This document shows positions 1 through 8,856 of a stretch of 38,594 bases of DNA, one piece after another. Below the pieces are notes generated by a model. The model made no database searches and was not told the origin of the DNA. It saw only the letters and a program-made list of their open reading frames with translations. The stretch lies in the NCBI GenBank assembly GCA_024699605.1, contig JAILPJ010000029.1, positions 1-38,594 on the forward strand, in the 5' to 3' direction. Both the position numbers and the translations under genes were made by a program. Source of the stretch: Desulfovibrio sp. Lineage in GTDB: Bacteria > Desulfobacterota > Desulfovibrionia > Desulfovibrionales > Desulfovibrionaceae. Numbering within the stretch: position 1 is the first letter of the stretch; each line of letters opens with the position of its first letter.

Positions 1-72
1 AGCGAATATGCCGCTGTCTCTTGTTGCGCTGAAGCAAAGCAGAATTCCTAAAAATGGCCACGCCTTGCACAA

Positions 73-1326
73 TCAAGATAAAACTGGGTCTCGGTACCTA
101 CCGGTACGAAAGTCATTTTGACGTGCAAGCAGCTCGCTAAACCACTCAACGAGAAAAATCTTTTTGATGCTGAGTATAATAGCGGTTTCTACGGAATCCT
201 GAATCACGCCGATCACAAAGCCAACAGCCACGGCCTGCATGGCCACGTCATTGACAATGCCAAAAATGGAGCAGGCCATGGGGATCAAAAGCAGAGAGCC
301 ACCTGCCACCCCTGAAGCGCCACAGGCCCCCAGCGTGGAAAGAAAGCTCAGAAGAATGGTGGTCACAAGATCCAGCTGCACACCCATGGTGTGTGCCACA
401 GCTAAGCTCATGACCGTAATGGTCACGGCTGCGCCCCCCATATTGATGGTCGCCCCCAGGGGAATGGAAATGGAGTAAAATTTCGGATCCAGGCCAAGCT
501 TCTGACAGAGTGCCATATTCACAGGAATATTGGCTGCGGAACTGCGCGTAAAGAAGGCTGTGACGCCACTTTCTTTGAGACACAGAAAAACCAGAGGATA
601 GGGATTTTTCCTCACCAAAACGGCTACAAAGAGCGGAACAACAACCAAGGCCACAAAAAGCATGCAGCCCACAAGCAAAAGCAGGAGTTTGCCGTAGTCA
701 ATGAAGATAACTGGCCCGTTTTCCGAAACAACCTGAAACATCAAGCCCATAATACCAAAGGGAGCCAGCTGAATCACAAATTTCACGGCATCGGAAACCA
801 TATCCGAGAGATCATTCATCAAGGTCAGCGTTTCCTCTTTGGCAAACTTCTTGAGACAGACGCCAAAAACAATGGCCCAGAAGAGAATACCCACATAATT
901 GCCTTGAGAAAGGGCCGCAATGGGATTGGCAACCATATTGCTGAAAAGATTGCCCAAAATTTCCCCCAGTCCACCGGGAGCAGCGGAATTGGCCCCAGCC
1001 AAATCGAGTTTGAGGGTCAGCGGGAAGAGGAAGCTGCCGATGACAGCCGTGCAGGCGGCAAAAAAGGTGCCCATGAGATAGAGGAACGTGACGGTTTTAA
1101 AGCGTCCGCCCATACCCAGCCTGGCATTGGCCAAAGCGTTGAGCACGAGAATAAAGACAAGCACAGGCGCAACGCCTTTCAGAGCACCAACAAAGAGGAC
1201 TCCCAAAAGCCCCACAACGCTGCGTGCGGCAGGAAAAAAGAGGCCAAACAAGGCGCCAATCACCATACCAATCACAATACGAAGCACAAGGCTCGTTTGC
1301 ACATACCAGTCGATGAATTTTTTCAT
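73..1326 (-). CDS. sstT: Na+/serine-threonine symporter SstT
   Basis: Inner-membrane sodium-coupled importer of serine and threonine, of the dicarboxylate/amino acid:cation symporter (DAACS) fold. The protein has 417 residues, close to the usual SstT length of about 414, and is almost entirely hydrophobic with 8-9 predicted membrane spans. Family hallmarks are the serine-rich hairpin FFTRSSAANIPVNMA, the substrate/sodium motif PLGATINMGGAAVTITV and the second re-entrant loop GACGASGVAGGSLLLIP. The ATG start is supported by AGGAG at 1332-1336, five bases upstream. It probably stands alone. A hairpin lies directly upstream of the ribosome binding site. The glycosyltransferase gene ends 116 bases upstream on the same strand. 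Function is confident from motifs. Confidence 0.95.
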   Translation of the reverse strand: MKKFIDWYVQTSLVLRIVIGMVIGALFGLFFPAARSVVGLLGVLFVGALKGVAPVLVFILVLNALANARLGMGGRFKTVTFLYLMGTFFAACTAVIGSFLFPLTLKLDLAGANSAAPGGLGEILGNLFSNMVANPIAALSQGNYVGILFWAIVFGVCLKKFAKEETLTLMNDLSDMVSDAVKFVIQLAPFGIMGLMFQVVSENGPVIFIDYGKLLLLLVGCMLFVALVVVPLFVAVLVRKNPYPLVFLCLKESGVTAFFTRSSAANIPVNMALCQKLGLDPKFYSISIPLGATINMGGAAVTITVMSLAVAHTMGVQLDLVTTILLSFLSTLGACGASGVAGGSLLLIPMACSIFGIVNDVAMQAVAVGFVIGVIQDSVETAIILSIKKIFLVEWFSELLARQNDFRTGRYRDPVLS

Positions 1327-1337
1327 AGTTTCTCCTA

Positions 1338-1378
1338 GGCGCCAATGGCCACTTCAGGCAAGAGGTGGAAGGGGCGCC
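1338..1378 (-). promoter_or_regulatory. Hairpin abutting the sstT ribosome binding site
   Basis: GGCGCC at 1338-1343 can pair with GGCGCC at 1373-1378. An inner CCACTT/AGGTGG stem (one G-U pair) has an 8-nt loop. On the minus strand the structure ends directly before TAGGAG, the sstT Shine-Dalgarno. No U-tract follows, so it is not an ordinary terminator. It could tune sstT translation or protect the 5' end. No regulator is implied. Confidence 0.4.
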
Positions 1379-1441
1379 ACTTTGTTCTTCCGTAACTCCC
1401 CAACGCATGGCCAAGACGCAGGGACTCAACGTTTTTGCCTC

Positions 1442-2530
1442 TCAAGCAATGTGACTTGTTTTGTTCACTTCTCCAAGATCAAGCTTGCCGGTTTGTGCGA
1501 AGCGGTCCACAAGCTCGTAGATCAACGCATTACCTAAGAATTTGCCCTGCTCAATGGCTGACTGATAGGTGGGCAAATTGTCTTCAAAGTTGGCAAGCAG
1601 GTCGCTTGTCAGAGAATGCATATTGGCAGCGACCCCGTACCCCAGCCTTTCAAGATAGAGCGCGTTATAACGCTGTTCCACCATAGCCCCCAGAGGCAAA
1701 GAGAGAATGGGTTTTCCGAGATACAAGGCCTCGCTCATCAGGGTGTGGCTGCCGCCCTGCACGACATAGGTGCAAGAGGCCAGAAGGTTGAGAAACCCCT
1801 CTTCGCTCTTCGGCATAAAATAGACATTGTCCAAATGCCCCTCACTTTGACCATAGCCAAAGACATAGCACGTTCTGCGCGTGGCTGTGCGCAGAAAATC
1901 AATAAGTGCCGTATGCGTGGAATTGCTCTGATAGACCAGGACATGGCCCTCATCATGTGGAGAGAGCTTGAGAACCGTATCGCGCAAAAGCGGCGGAACT
2001 ATCCGGGCATGATAGCGTGGCAAAAGCGGCGGAGCATAAAACGAGACTAACAGGTTGGCCTCGGTTGGTCTGAAAAGATAGCGCGGAGTCAGGCCCTGGA
2101 TCAAGGTATCCCAAAGCAGATTCCTTGGCAGCTGATGCCGACAGCAGGTAATAATATGCTGATGATCGAGGGTCAGACAAGGCAGCCCTGCCCGCTCGGC
2201 AGCCCGCGGCACAAAGTATTCAAGATCCGTCATGCAGACGTCAGGGGCAAAATCGCGGATCACTCCTGCCAATTGCTCAAGATAACGCTCACGCTGCACA
2301 AGGAGCGGTATGGCCCGCCCAATGGTTGCCAAAAAGTCGACCTTGTAATTCCTAAAAACCGTACCGAGATTGGGCAGACGATAGACGGGAAATTCCGGTT
2401 GGAGCACGTTGAGGGCGTCGTCATTGGCCACAAAAAGAAAATCATGCTGTGCAAGCTTGCGGGCCAGCGTCAGGGCGCGCATGGCGTGACCATGACCTGT
2501 ACCGTGAACACCATAGAGAATTCGGGCCAT
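1442..2530 (-). CDS. GT-B fold glycosyltransferase (Glyco_trans_1_3 / MJ1255-like family)
   Basis: Predicted nucleotide-sugar glycosyltransferase, 362 residues. The N-terminus, ILYGVHGTGHGHAMRAL, is the glycine/histidine-rich acceptor-side loop of MurG/UDP-glycosyltransferase-like enzymes. The C-terminal half has the donor-binding motif QGGSHTLMSEALYLGKPILSLPL-type (GGxxTxxEAxxxGxPxLxxP), where the nucleotide sugar binds. The ATG at 2530 follows an AGGAAGAGG Shine-Dalgarno on the minus strand. No acceptor or sugar can be named. The gene is monocistronic or leads into sstT, which starts 116 bases downstream of its stop. The upstream 385-base gap to the divergent TPR gene is AT-rich and must hold its promoter, though I see no clear one. 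Confidence 0.8.
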   Translation of the reverse strand: MARILYGVHGTGHGHAMRALTLARKLAQHDFLFVANDDALNVLQPEFPVYRLPNLGTVFRNYKVDFLATIGRAIPLLVQRERYLEQLAGVIRDFAPDVCMTDLEYFVPRAAERAGLPCLTLDHQHIITCCRHQLPRNLLWDTLIQGLTPRYLFRPTEANLLVSFYAPPLLPRYHARIVPPLLRDTVLKLSPHDEGHVLVYQSNSTHTALIDFLRTATRRTCYVFGYGQSEGHLDNVYFMPKSEEGFLNLLASCTYVVQGGSHTLMSEALYLGKPILSLPLGAMVEQRYNALYLERLGYGVAANMHSLTSDLLANFEDNLPTYQSAIEQGKFLGNALIYELVDRFAQTGKLDLGEVNKTSHIA

Positions 2531-2834
2531 AGCAAAATGCCTCTTCCTTCAAAATAGATATGTTATCTCTAAAAGCCTTACGCATACAAGATCTTCTTCT
2601 GGTAATGTAGTGCCTTCTCTCTCAAATTATTAACGAAAATATATTCATATTGAACCCAAAAGAATAGTCATAAAGAATATTATGATAACTAATCAGAGCG
2701 ATAAAACGGTTTTTTCATCATTACAGAAAACGGTCGCTATGGGTTGCCTCAACGGACAGATGCAACAAAAAAGCAGTAAAAGGCGAAGAAACTATGAGGT
2801 GGAACGTGGACAACAGGCTTGAGAAAAACGACTA

Positions 2835-2863
2835 TTGCCAAGGCCTAGAAAAAAAGCCATACT
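2835..2863 (+). promoter_or_regulatory. Putative sigma-70-like promoter for the TPR/SbcD/YhaN operon
   Basis: TTGCCA (2835-2840) and CATACT (2858-2863) are separated by 17 bases, about 50 bases before the GTG of the TPR gene. The match is good at -35 and moderate at -10. The rest of the 2531-2915 gap is AT-rich without any ORF or RNA gene I can recognise. It must also contain the promoter of the divergent glycosyltransferase. Confidence 0.35.
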
Positions 2864-2915
2864 TTAGAGCCATAGCCTGCGTTTTTGAAAAAGACTGCAC
2901 TTTAGTGAGGTTTCT

Positions 2916-3506
2916 GTGAACATTCGCAAAATTCGAGAGAGTCTTGGACGCGTCAAGACAAGTTGTCAACGTCGTGATTTCTCCCATGCGCTCTATATGC
3001 TCATCGCTTCCCTCAAGGAACTGGCCGGTCAAAGACCACCAACGGATTTACGCGGCGATTTCCGTGACGCCATCAACCTTGTAGGATCCGATCCCCAATT
3101 CAAAGAGCTCTCGGGCACACCCCTGATCTACAAACCTGGGGCAGAACGAGAACTACTTACCTTTTTGATTCAAATCTATCAAACACTGACAAGCAAAAAA
3201 AACACCGAAAGCTACGACGAGGCGCTGGAGCGCAAGCTGAAAATCGACCATGCGCTGCGTGATGGCAAACATTTTCTGAGCCGCCACCAAATTGCTGAGG
3301 CTGAGGCCTGTTTTGCCGAAGCGATCAAAAATTATCGTGACGAACACGCGCTTTTTCTGATGATCGCCCGTGCCTATATTGAAATCAAGGAATTTGCCCG
3401 TGGCCTGGGGTATCTGCGGGATGGCTTAAAACATGCGCCCAATGACCCTAGCCTGCTGCGTCTGGCCGACGAATGTCTACGCATGCGTGCCGACAACGAA
3501 AAATAG
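2916..3506 (+). CDS. Tetratricopeptide-repeat protein, first gene of SbcD/YhaN-like cluster
   Basis: Protein of 196 residues with no signal peptide or membrane segment, so probably cytoplasmic. Residues of about 110-190 form two to three TPR-like helical pairs (DGKHFLSRHQIAEAEACFAEAI; LFLMIARAYIEIKEFARGLGYLRDGL). The N-terminal half is helical and unassigned. The start is GTG at 2916 with GTGAGG five bases upstream. The phosphoesterase gene follows after about 50 bases, and that gene overlaps the large ATPase gene, so the three look co-transcribed. TPRs usually mediate protein contacts. A role as accessory to the phosphoesterase/ATPase pair is inferred only from position. Confidence 0.75.
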   Translation: MNIRKIRESLGRVKTSCQRRDFSHALYMLIASLKELAGQRPPTDLRGDFRDAINLVGSDPQFKELSGTPLIYKPGAERELLTFLIQIYQTLTSKKNTESYDEALERKLKIDHALRDGKHFLSRHQIAEAEACFAEAIKNYRDEHALFLMIARAYIEIKEFARGLGYLRDGLKHAPNDPSLLRLADECLRMRADNEK

Positions 3507-3514
3507 CCAAGCGT

Positions 3515-3557
3515 AAGGAGACGACACGGTCCATTGACCGTGTCACCAATACAGATG
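3515..3557 (+). promoter_or_regulatory. Bridged ribosome binding site: SD, hairpin, start codon (SbcD-like gene)
   Basis: AAGGAG (3515-3520) is followed after 2 nt by a perfect 9-bp inverted repeat, GACACGGTC (3523-3531) and GACCGTGTC (3536-3544), with a 4-nt loop. Then come 10 nt and the ATG at 3555. Linear spacing from SD to ATG is 34 nt. With the hairpin folded out it is about 12 nt. No U-tract follows, so this is not a terminator. The TTG at 3534 lies in the loop and stem and is the only competing start with tolerable spacing. Confidence 0.65.
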
Positions 3558-4835
3558 AAAGCCATTCGCTATCTTCATGCCTCTGACCTCCATCTTGATG
3601 CACCCTTTCTCGGCATCTGCCAACGCCTGCCCAACTGTGAACGTCTCAACCAAAAGTTGCACGACGCAAGTTTTACGGCTCTCTCAAGACTGGAAAGCCT
3701 TTGCCTTGAGCAGCAGGTGGATTTTCTCGTACTGACCGGGGATCTGACCAATAGTGAAGAGCAAAGCATCCGAGCGAGGCTTGCGCTCGTCTCCCTCTGC
3801 CAAAAACTCGCCCAAGCCCAAATCCCTGTCTTGATGGTCTGCGGCAAGCACGATCCTCTCGCCAGTGCCGTCTATGATCTTTCCTGGCCTGAAAACGTGA
3901 CCCTCTTCAAAGACACAATGGCGCAAGTGCCCTTGCGGCGCCAAGGTGACGTATACGCCATCATCCATGGCCTGAGTCTGAGCAAGCACAACGAAAGCCG
4001 AAATCTGAGTCAATGCTTCAGCCGCGATCAATCCCACAACGACTGTTTCCAACTGGGACTGCTCCACGCAAACGTCCAAGACCTGGAAGAAGACGCAAGC
4101 TGTGCCCCCTGTACGCTGTCCGATCTGCAAAATTCCGGTCTCGATGCTTGGGCGTTGGGGTCTCTCCACAAAGCCTGCATTCTTTCCGACACCCCCTTCA
4201 TCGCCTATGCTGGCAGCCTACAAGGGCGAGCTAGCCATGAAAGCGGCAATCACGGCTGTTACTTGATCCGTGCTGAAAAGGCTGACGGACCGTGGAACTG
4301 TCAAAGCACGTTTCATGCCCTTGCGCCCATTGTCTGGCAGACAGTGCGCGTGTCTGTTGAAGGGCTGCAGGACATAGGGCAGCTGCGCAATCACGTGATC
4401 CTCGCCCTGGAAAAAGCGCGCTCAGAGCTTTCCGCACAAGTCAATTGCCTGATTGTCCGCCTTGTCCTGACTGGCAGCACAGGACTCAATCTGGAAAAGC
4501 AGAGCACGGCTTTGTTGAACGATCTGGTCTATCTGCAAAACGAAAGCCCAGAAATCTGGATTCACGATCTTCGCCTTGAGACCAGTCCTCTTGTGCCTCT
4601 CCAACGCTCGCGTGAACGCGACGATCTTCTGGGGGCCTGTCTGCGTGAAGCTGAACGCATCGCAAAAGACAGCCAAGCGCAGGCAGCCTTTTTTGACGAA
4701 GCCCTGCAGGAGCTGATCAGTGCAAGTCCTCTAAAAAAACTTTTGCCACCTCTCGATGAGCAAAAGCGACAGCAACTGCTCATCGACGCCCAGAAGATCT
4801 GCCTAGCTCGCCTGGAGGACGGCCGTGTACATTAA
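3555..4835 (+). CDS. SbcD/YhaO-like calcineurin-type phosphoesterase with altered metal motifs
   Basis: Mre11/SbcD-type nuclease fold, predicted partner of the downstream Rad50-like ATPase in DNA end processing. From the ATG at 3555 it has 426 residues and opens with MKAIRYLHASDLHLD, the usual N-terminus of the family. A TTG at 3534 would add seven residues. Motif I (D11, H13), motif II (LTGDLTN) and the later single histidine (GLLHANVQ) are present. Motif III, normally GNHD, reads GKHD with Lys98. Motif V, normally GHxH, reads GSLH with Ser203. Both changed positions are metal ligands or catalytic residues in Mre11/SbcD, so nuclease activity is doubtful. The stop overlaps the next gene by 11 bases, implying translational coupling. 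Fold assignment is strong, activity uncertain. Confidence 0.85.
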   Translation: MKAIRYLHASDLHLDAPFLGICQRLPNCERLNQKLHDASFTALSRLESLCLEQQVDFLVLTGDLTNSEEQSIRARLALVSLCQKLAQAQIPVLMVCGKHDPLASAVYDLSWPENVTLFKDTMAQVPLRRQGDVYAIIHGLSLSKHNESRNLSQCFSRDQSHNDCFQLGLLHANVQDLEEDASCAPCTLSDLQNSGLDAWALGSLHKACILSDTPFIAYAGSLQGRASHESGNHGCYLIRAEKADGPWNCQSTFHALAPIVWQTVRVSVEGLQDIGQLRNHVILALEKARSELSAQVNCLIVRLVLTGSTGLNLEKQSTALLNDLVYLQNESPEIWIHDLRLETSPLVPLQRSRERDDLLGACLREAERIAKDSQAQAAFFDEALQELISASPLKKLLPPLDEQKRQQLLIDAQKICLARLEDGRVH

Positions 4836-7800
4836 TGCCCTGACCATCCATGATTTCGGCATTTACGAGCATGTTGAACTGAGCGGTCTTGGCTCGGGTA
4901 TTTCCGTCTTCCTTGGCGAAAACGAAGCGGGCAAATCCACCTGTCTGGAATTTTTGCGGTGCATGTTCACAGGTTTTCCGCAAAACCTCGTAGGCTATCC
5001 CAGAGCCAAAGCCGAAAGCTTTGGCTCTCTTGGCTTGACGCTCGCAAGTGGGGATGCACTGAATCTCAGCCGCCAACGAGAAAACAATCAAGAAATAATC
5101 CGTCTTCTGCGCAATGGCCGAGAAGTTCCAGCCCACCTTCTGGATGAACTCTTGGCTGGCGTTTCACGCGAACGCTTTGCCCGCGTTTTTGGCTTCAGTC
5201 TGGGTGAGCTGGAAAAAGCCCTGGCCCTGGAAGACGTGCAGGATGCCCTGACAAGCGCAAGCTTTGGGGCTGGCTTACGGGAACCGGCAAGTGTGCTCAA
5301 GGGGCTCTCTGAAGATATGGGCACAATCTTCAGCGCCAAATCGTGCGGGCAAGTCCTGAACCTGGCCTTGGCAGAGTATGAGAGACTTTCCACAAGTATC
5401 ACTGCGCGTTGCGAAGAACACGCAGGCTATAATCGCCTTGCCGCAAACGTCCAGGACCTTCGCACCCGTCTGCAAAAAGCCACTGAACGGGAGCACGAGC
5501 TCAACGAAGAACAACGCCTGCTCGAACGTCGCCTAGACGCCTGGCAGCTCTGGGACGAATGGCGGGCGCTGGGCCTGCAACTGGAGGAAATCCCAGCCGA
5601 TGCGTGTCGTTTCCCTGAAAACGGTCTTCTGCGCATGGAGGAGCTTGAGCGGGAGGAACGCAACCTAAGCTATACGCTGGCCCGTCAGGAGGAAAAATAC
5701 CGCGCCCTGCTTGAGCAGAAAGATGCCCTGCAAGTGGATGGCCTTTTACTGTTGGAATTGCCGCTGCTCCTGCGCCTGACCGAAAACAAAAGCCGTTATC
5801 GGGAAAATCTCTCGCGCCTGGAGCCCCAAAAGGCCAATTTGCGGCGCCTGGAAAAAGAACTGCGTCAGACGCTGGACCGGTTAGGACCCGAATGGAATTG
5901 CGAGCGCATCCATCAGACTGATCTTTCTCTCTTCTCGCACAATGCCCTGGAAGCGACAGCCATTGACCTCAGAGCCGCGCAGAGCAGCCATGAGGCAGCA
6001 ATCGCGGCCATGGAAGAAAGCAATCTCGAAGAAGAAGCCGCGCACGCCGCTCTGGAAAACGCCCAGTCCGAACTGGCACAATTGCCCGAAAGCGCCGCGC
6101 TTTTAGATGAAAGCCAACGCGATGATCTCAGACATACGCTGGCGCGCCTTGAAGAGGCGGCACGGCAGCTGCCGGAAAAGGAACAGAATCGAGAGCTGGC
6201 CAAAAACGCCTTTCTCAGGGCTACGAGTCAGCTTTCCCTGCCTGAGACGCCGGAAACCAATCACGCTGAGGTTTTGGATACCCTTCTGGATGCCCAGCAA
6301 AAAGTGCGGGAGCTTGCGGCAAGCGTTGAAAAGGCGCTGAGCGATGAGCAGGAAGCGGAAAAAAACGAGAGCAATCTCCAGGACCGACTTGGCGACATTC
6401 AACAGCGCATCGAAGCCTTGAAAGAGGCCCATCAGGAAGAAGTGCCTGACCGCAATAGCCTCGATGCCCAGGCTATGGCTCTGCGCCGTCTGCGCACACT
6501 CTTGCAGACCCAGACCCATGACGCTGAAACCCTTGACATCATGCGGGCGGAACTGGCCAGTGAAGCTGCGCCCAAATCCGAAAAGAAAACCGGCCTGATT
6601 GTCCTGGGAAGCCTTTTGGCCCTGACAGGCTCAGCCATACTGCTGGCCCATCTTATCCTCTCGATCTCAAGCCTTGCGCTGACCGATACGCTGTCCATTC
6701 CCATCAATCTCTGGAGCGGCTATCTGGTGCTTTTTGCCGGGGTTTTGGGGATCTGGGGTGGAAGCCCGCGCAACAGCGAAGAATTTAAAAAGCGTCAGCA
6801 GGAGTGGCAACGCAAAGAAGAGCGCTTGGCCACCCTGAAGAAAAAAATGGCCCAGCAGCAAGAAGAACTTGAAAAACTGGCCGCGCAGGCAAAAATTCCC
6901 AATCTGGATCCGGTCACCCTGGATGCCGTGGAAGTGCGCATCAATCGTGATCGGGAATACTGTATCCGCAGTGAGCACTATCACCAAGGCATGGCCCTGC
7001 TCAAAAGAGAACGCGATAGCCTGGCCTCCAAGCTGAACCAGGCCCAGACAGAAAAACGCCAGAAAAACGACGCCGTGCAGCAGGCGCGCCTGGCCTGGCA
7101 CGAATGTCTTGAGGGACTGGGCATCACAAAAATTCCCGATGCGGCTTCTGCCGGCTCCTTTCTGACCCGCGTGGAAATGACGCGCATGGCGTTTGTCAGT
7201 CTCAGTCAGGCCGAACTTGCCCAAAAAGCGCTGGCAGACGAACAGACAGAACTCTTAGCGCATGTGCAGAGTTTTGCCGCCGTGGCCGAAGGACTGAACA
7301 CCGAGAATCCTGAAGCACCGGAAATACTGGCCAGAGCGCAGACTGTTTTGCAATTATGCCGCGAAGCCGATCGGCTGGCTGAACAGCGGGCTCAAGCCAA
7401 GGCCAAGGCAGACAGCTGCCAGGAACTCTGTCAGCGTCTGGCCAAGCGCCGCTCCGACGCTTCCCTCCATCTTGAAAAAATGGCCAGCGCCCACGCCGCG
7501 CAAAGCGAGCGCTGGCAGACCTGCCTGAAACATCTCGGTCTTGATGCCAAGCTCAATCCCCAGACAGCCAGTGAAGCTTTAAAATGTATGCAGGATTGTC
7601 TGGCACTGGAAAGTACGGTGGAAAATGCCAAGGAAGTGCTTGAGCAAACACAGAGCGAGGTGCAAAGCTTTGAACAGACTCTGGCAGAAAGCCTGACACG
7701 CGCAGGACAAGCCGCGCCTGTGGCTGCAGAAGGCCAGGTGGACTGGCTGGGCTGTCTGGATCACCTCCTTGCTCTTGCCCAGCATATGGAGCGCAAGCAA

Positions 7801-8772
7801 CAGGAGTCTGAGCTCCTCGACAAGAGGCTGAAGGAAGAGGAAAAAGAGCTGGGTATGTGCCGGGCAGAGCACGACAAGGCCCAGGAAGAAATCGACGATT
7901 TGCTCGCCAAGGCAGACTGCGCCAATGCCGAGGCCTTCCGCAGCAAGGCGAGCCAGCACGCCCTCTACGAGAAGACAAATCTTGCGCGCAAAGAACTTGA
8001 GAGCAACCTTGCTGTGCTTGCCGGCAGCCAATCGCTGCAGGACTTCCTTTTGGGTTTTGAACAAGACGAACGGGCTGTCCAGGAACGCCGCAACGATCAG
8101 ATTACCTTTACCCTGCAAAACATCGAACAAGAAAAAAGCCAAATCCTCAAAGATCTGGCGACAAGTGAAGGAAAGCTTGAGCAGCTGGCAGGTGATGAAA
8201 GCCTGGCCACAAGCCTGCAGCAACGAGCCAATCTCAAAAGCGAGATGCAAGAACAGGCGCTGCAGTGGATGCGGCTGGCTCTAGCCCAGGCTCTGCTGAA
8301 AAAAACGCGCGAACAGTTTGAACGCGAGCGGCAACCGGCCATCCTGAAAACGGCCTCAGAGATGATCCAGCGCATTACGGACAATCGTTGGCAAGGCGTA
8401 CGCATGAGCCTGGATCAGACGAGAACCCTACGCCTACAAAACGCCCAGGGAGATTTTCTGCCACCTGAGGTTTTGAGCCGCGGCACCCAGGAACAGGTTT
8501 TTCTGGCGCTTCGCCTCGCCTATATCGTCGGTCATGCCGAATATGCCGAGCCCTTGCCCTTGCTCATGGACGAAATTCTCGTCAATTTTGACCGTGGCCG
8601 CGCCAGACGCACGGCCTTAGAGCTCGCACGCCTAGCCAGCGGCGCTTACGGCAACACGCATCAGATTTTCTACTTCACCTGCCATCCCGAAAGCGTTGAG
8701 CTCCTCCGTGAACAAGACGCAAACACATCCCTGTATCTGGTCGAAAACGGCACAATCCGCCAAGGAAGCTAA
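4825..8772 (+). CDS. YhaN-like SMC/Rad50-type ATPase with central membrane hairpin
   Basis: Large coiled-coil ABC-class ATPase of 1315 residues, the partner of the SbcD-like protein. Walker A is GENEAGKST at residues 31-39. The ABC signature LSRGTQEQVFLALRLAY is at about 1217-1233. Walker B LPLLMDE has the Asp-Glu pair at about 1249-1250. Between them lie long Glu/Gln/Ala/Leu-rich coiled coils. These are interrupted near residues 590-650 by two hydrophobic segments (GLIVLGSLLALTGSAILLAH and WSGYLVLFAGVLGIWGG), where Rad50 would have its zinc hook. Two-segment membrane hairpins in this position are known in the Bacillus YhaN group, so the complex may be membrane tethered. GTG start at 4825 with GGAGG six bases upstream, overlapping the upstream gene. 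Role in DNA repair is by family only. Confidence 0.88.
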   Translation: MYINALTIHDFGIYEHVELSGLGSGISVFLGENEAGKSTCLEFLRCMFTGFPQNLVGYPRAKAESFGSLGLTLASGDALNLSRQRENNQEIIRLLRNGREVPAHLLDELLAGVSRERFARVFGFSLGELEKALALEDVQDALTSASFGAGLREPASVLKGLSEDMGTIFSAKSCGQVLNLALAEYERLSTSITARCEEHAGYNRLAANVQDLRTRLQKATEREHELNEEQRLLERRLDAWQLWDEWRALGLQLEEIPADACRFPENGLLRMEELEREERNLSYTLARQEEKYRALLEQKDALQVDGLLLLELPLLLRLTENKSRYRENLSRLEPQKANLRRLEKELRQTLDRLGPEWNCERIHQTDLSLFSHNALEATAIDLRAAQSSHEAAIAAMEESNLEEEAAHAALENAQSELAQLPESAALLDESQRDDLRHTLARLEEAARQLPEKEQNRELAKNAFLRATSQLSLPETPETNHAEVLDTLLDAQQKVRELAASVEKALSDEQEAEKNESNLQDRLGDIQQRIEALKEAHQEEVPDRNSLDAQAMALRRLRTLLQTQTHDAETLDIMRAELASEAAPKSEKKTGLIVLGSLLALTGSAILLAHLILSISSLALTDTLSIPINLWSGYLVLFAGVLGIWGGSPRNSEEFKKRQQEWQRKEERLATLKKKMAQQQEELEKLAAQAKIPNLDPVTLDAVEVRINRDREYCIRSEHYHQGMALLKRERDSLASKLNQAQTEKRQKNDAVQQARLAWHECLEGLGITKIPDAASAGSFLTRVEMTRMAFVSLSQAELAQKALADEQTELLAHVQSFAAVAEGLNTENPEAPEILARAQTVLQLCREADRLAEQRAQAKAKADSCQELCQRLAKRRSDASLHLEKMASAHAAQSERWQTCLKHLGLDAKLNPQTASEALKCMQDCLALESTVENAKEVLEQTQSEVQSFEQTLAESLTRAGQAAPVAAEGQVDWLGCLDHLLALAQHMERKQQESELLDKRLKEEEKELGMCRAEHDKAQEEIDDLLAKADCANAEAFRSKASQHALYEKTNLARKELESNLAVLAGSQSLQDFLLGFEQDERAVQERRNDQITFTLQNIEQEKSQILKDLATSEGKLEQLAGDESLATSLQQRANLKSEMQEQALQWMRLALAQALLKKTREQFERERQPAILKTASEMIQRITDNRWQGVRMSLDQTRTLRLQNAQGDFLPPEVLSRGTQEQVFLALRLAYIVGHAEYAEPLPLLMDEILVNFDRGRARRTALELARLASGAYGNTHQIFYFTCHPESVELLREQDANTSLYLVENGTIRQGS

Positions 8773-8856
8773 GAGCTTTTTCAGTGGGCGAGGTGAAACC
8801 TGAAAAAACGCAACAACAAAATCCCACGACGTGAGAGATGGGAGTAGGTCAAAGTG

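Noticed and set aside
8776-8808. TTTTTCAG/CTGAAAAA inverted repeat after the YhaN-like gene
   Set aside because: The stem is AT-rich, the loop is long and no U-tract follows on either strand, so I did not call a terminator.
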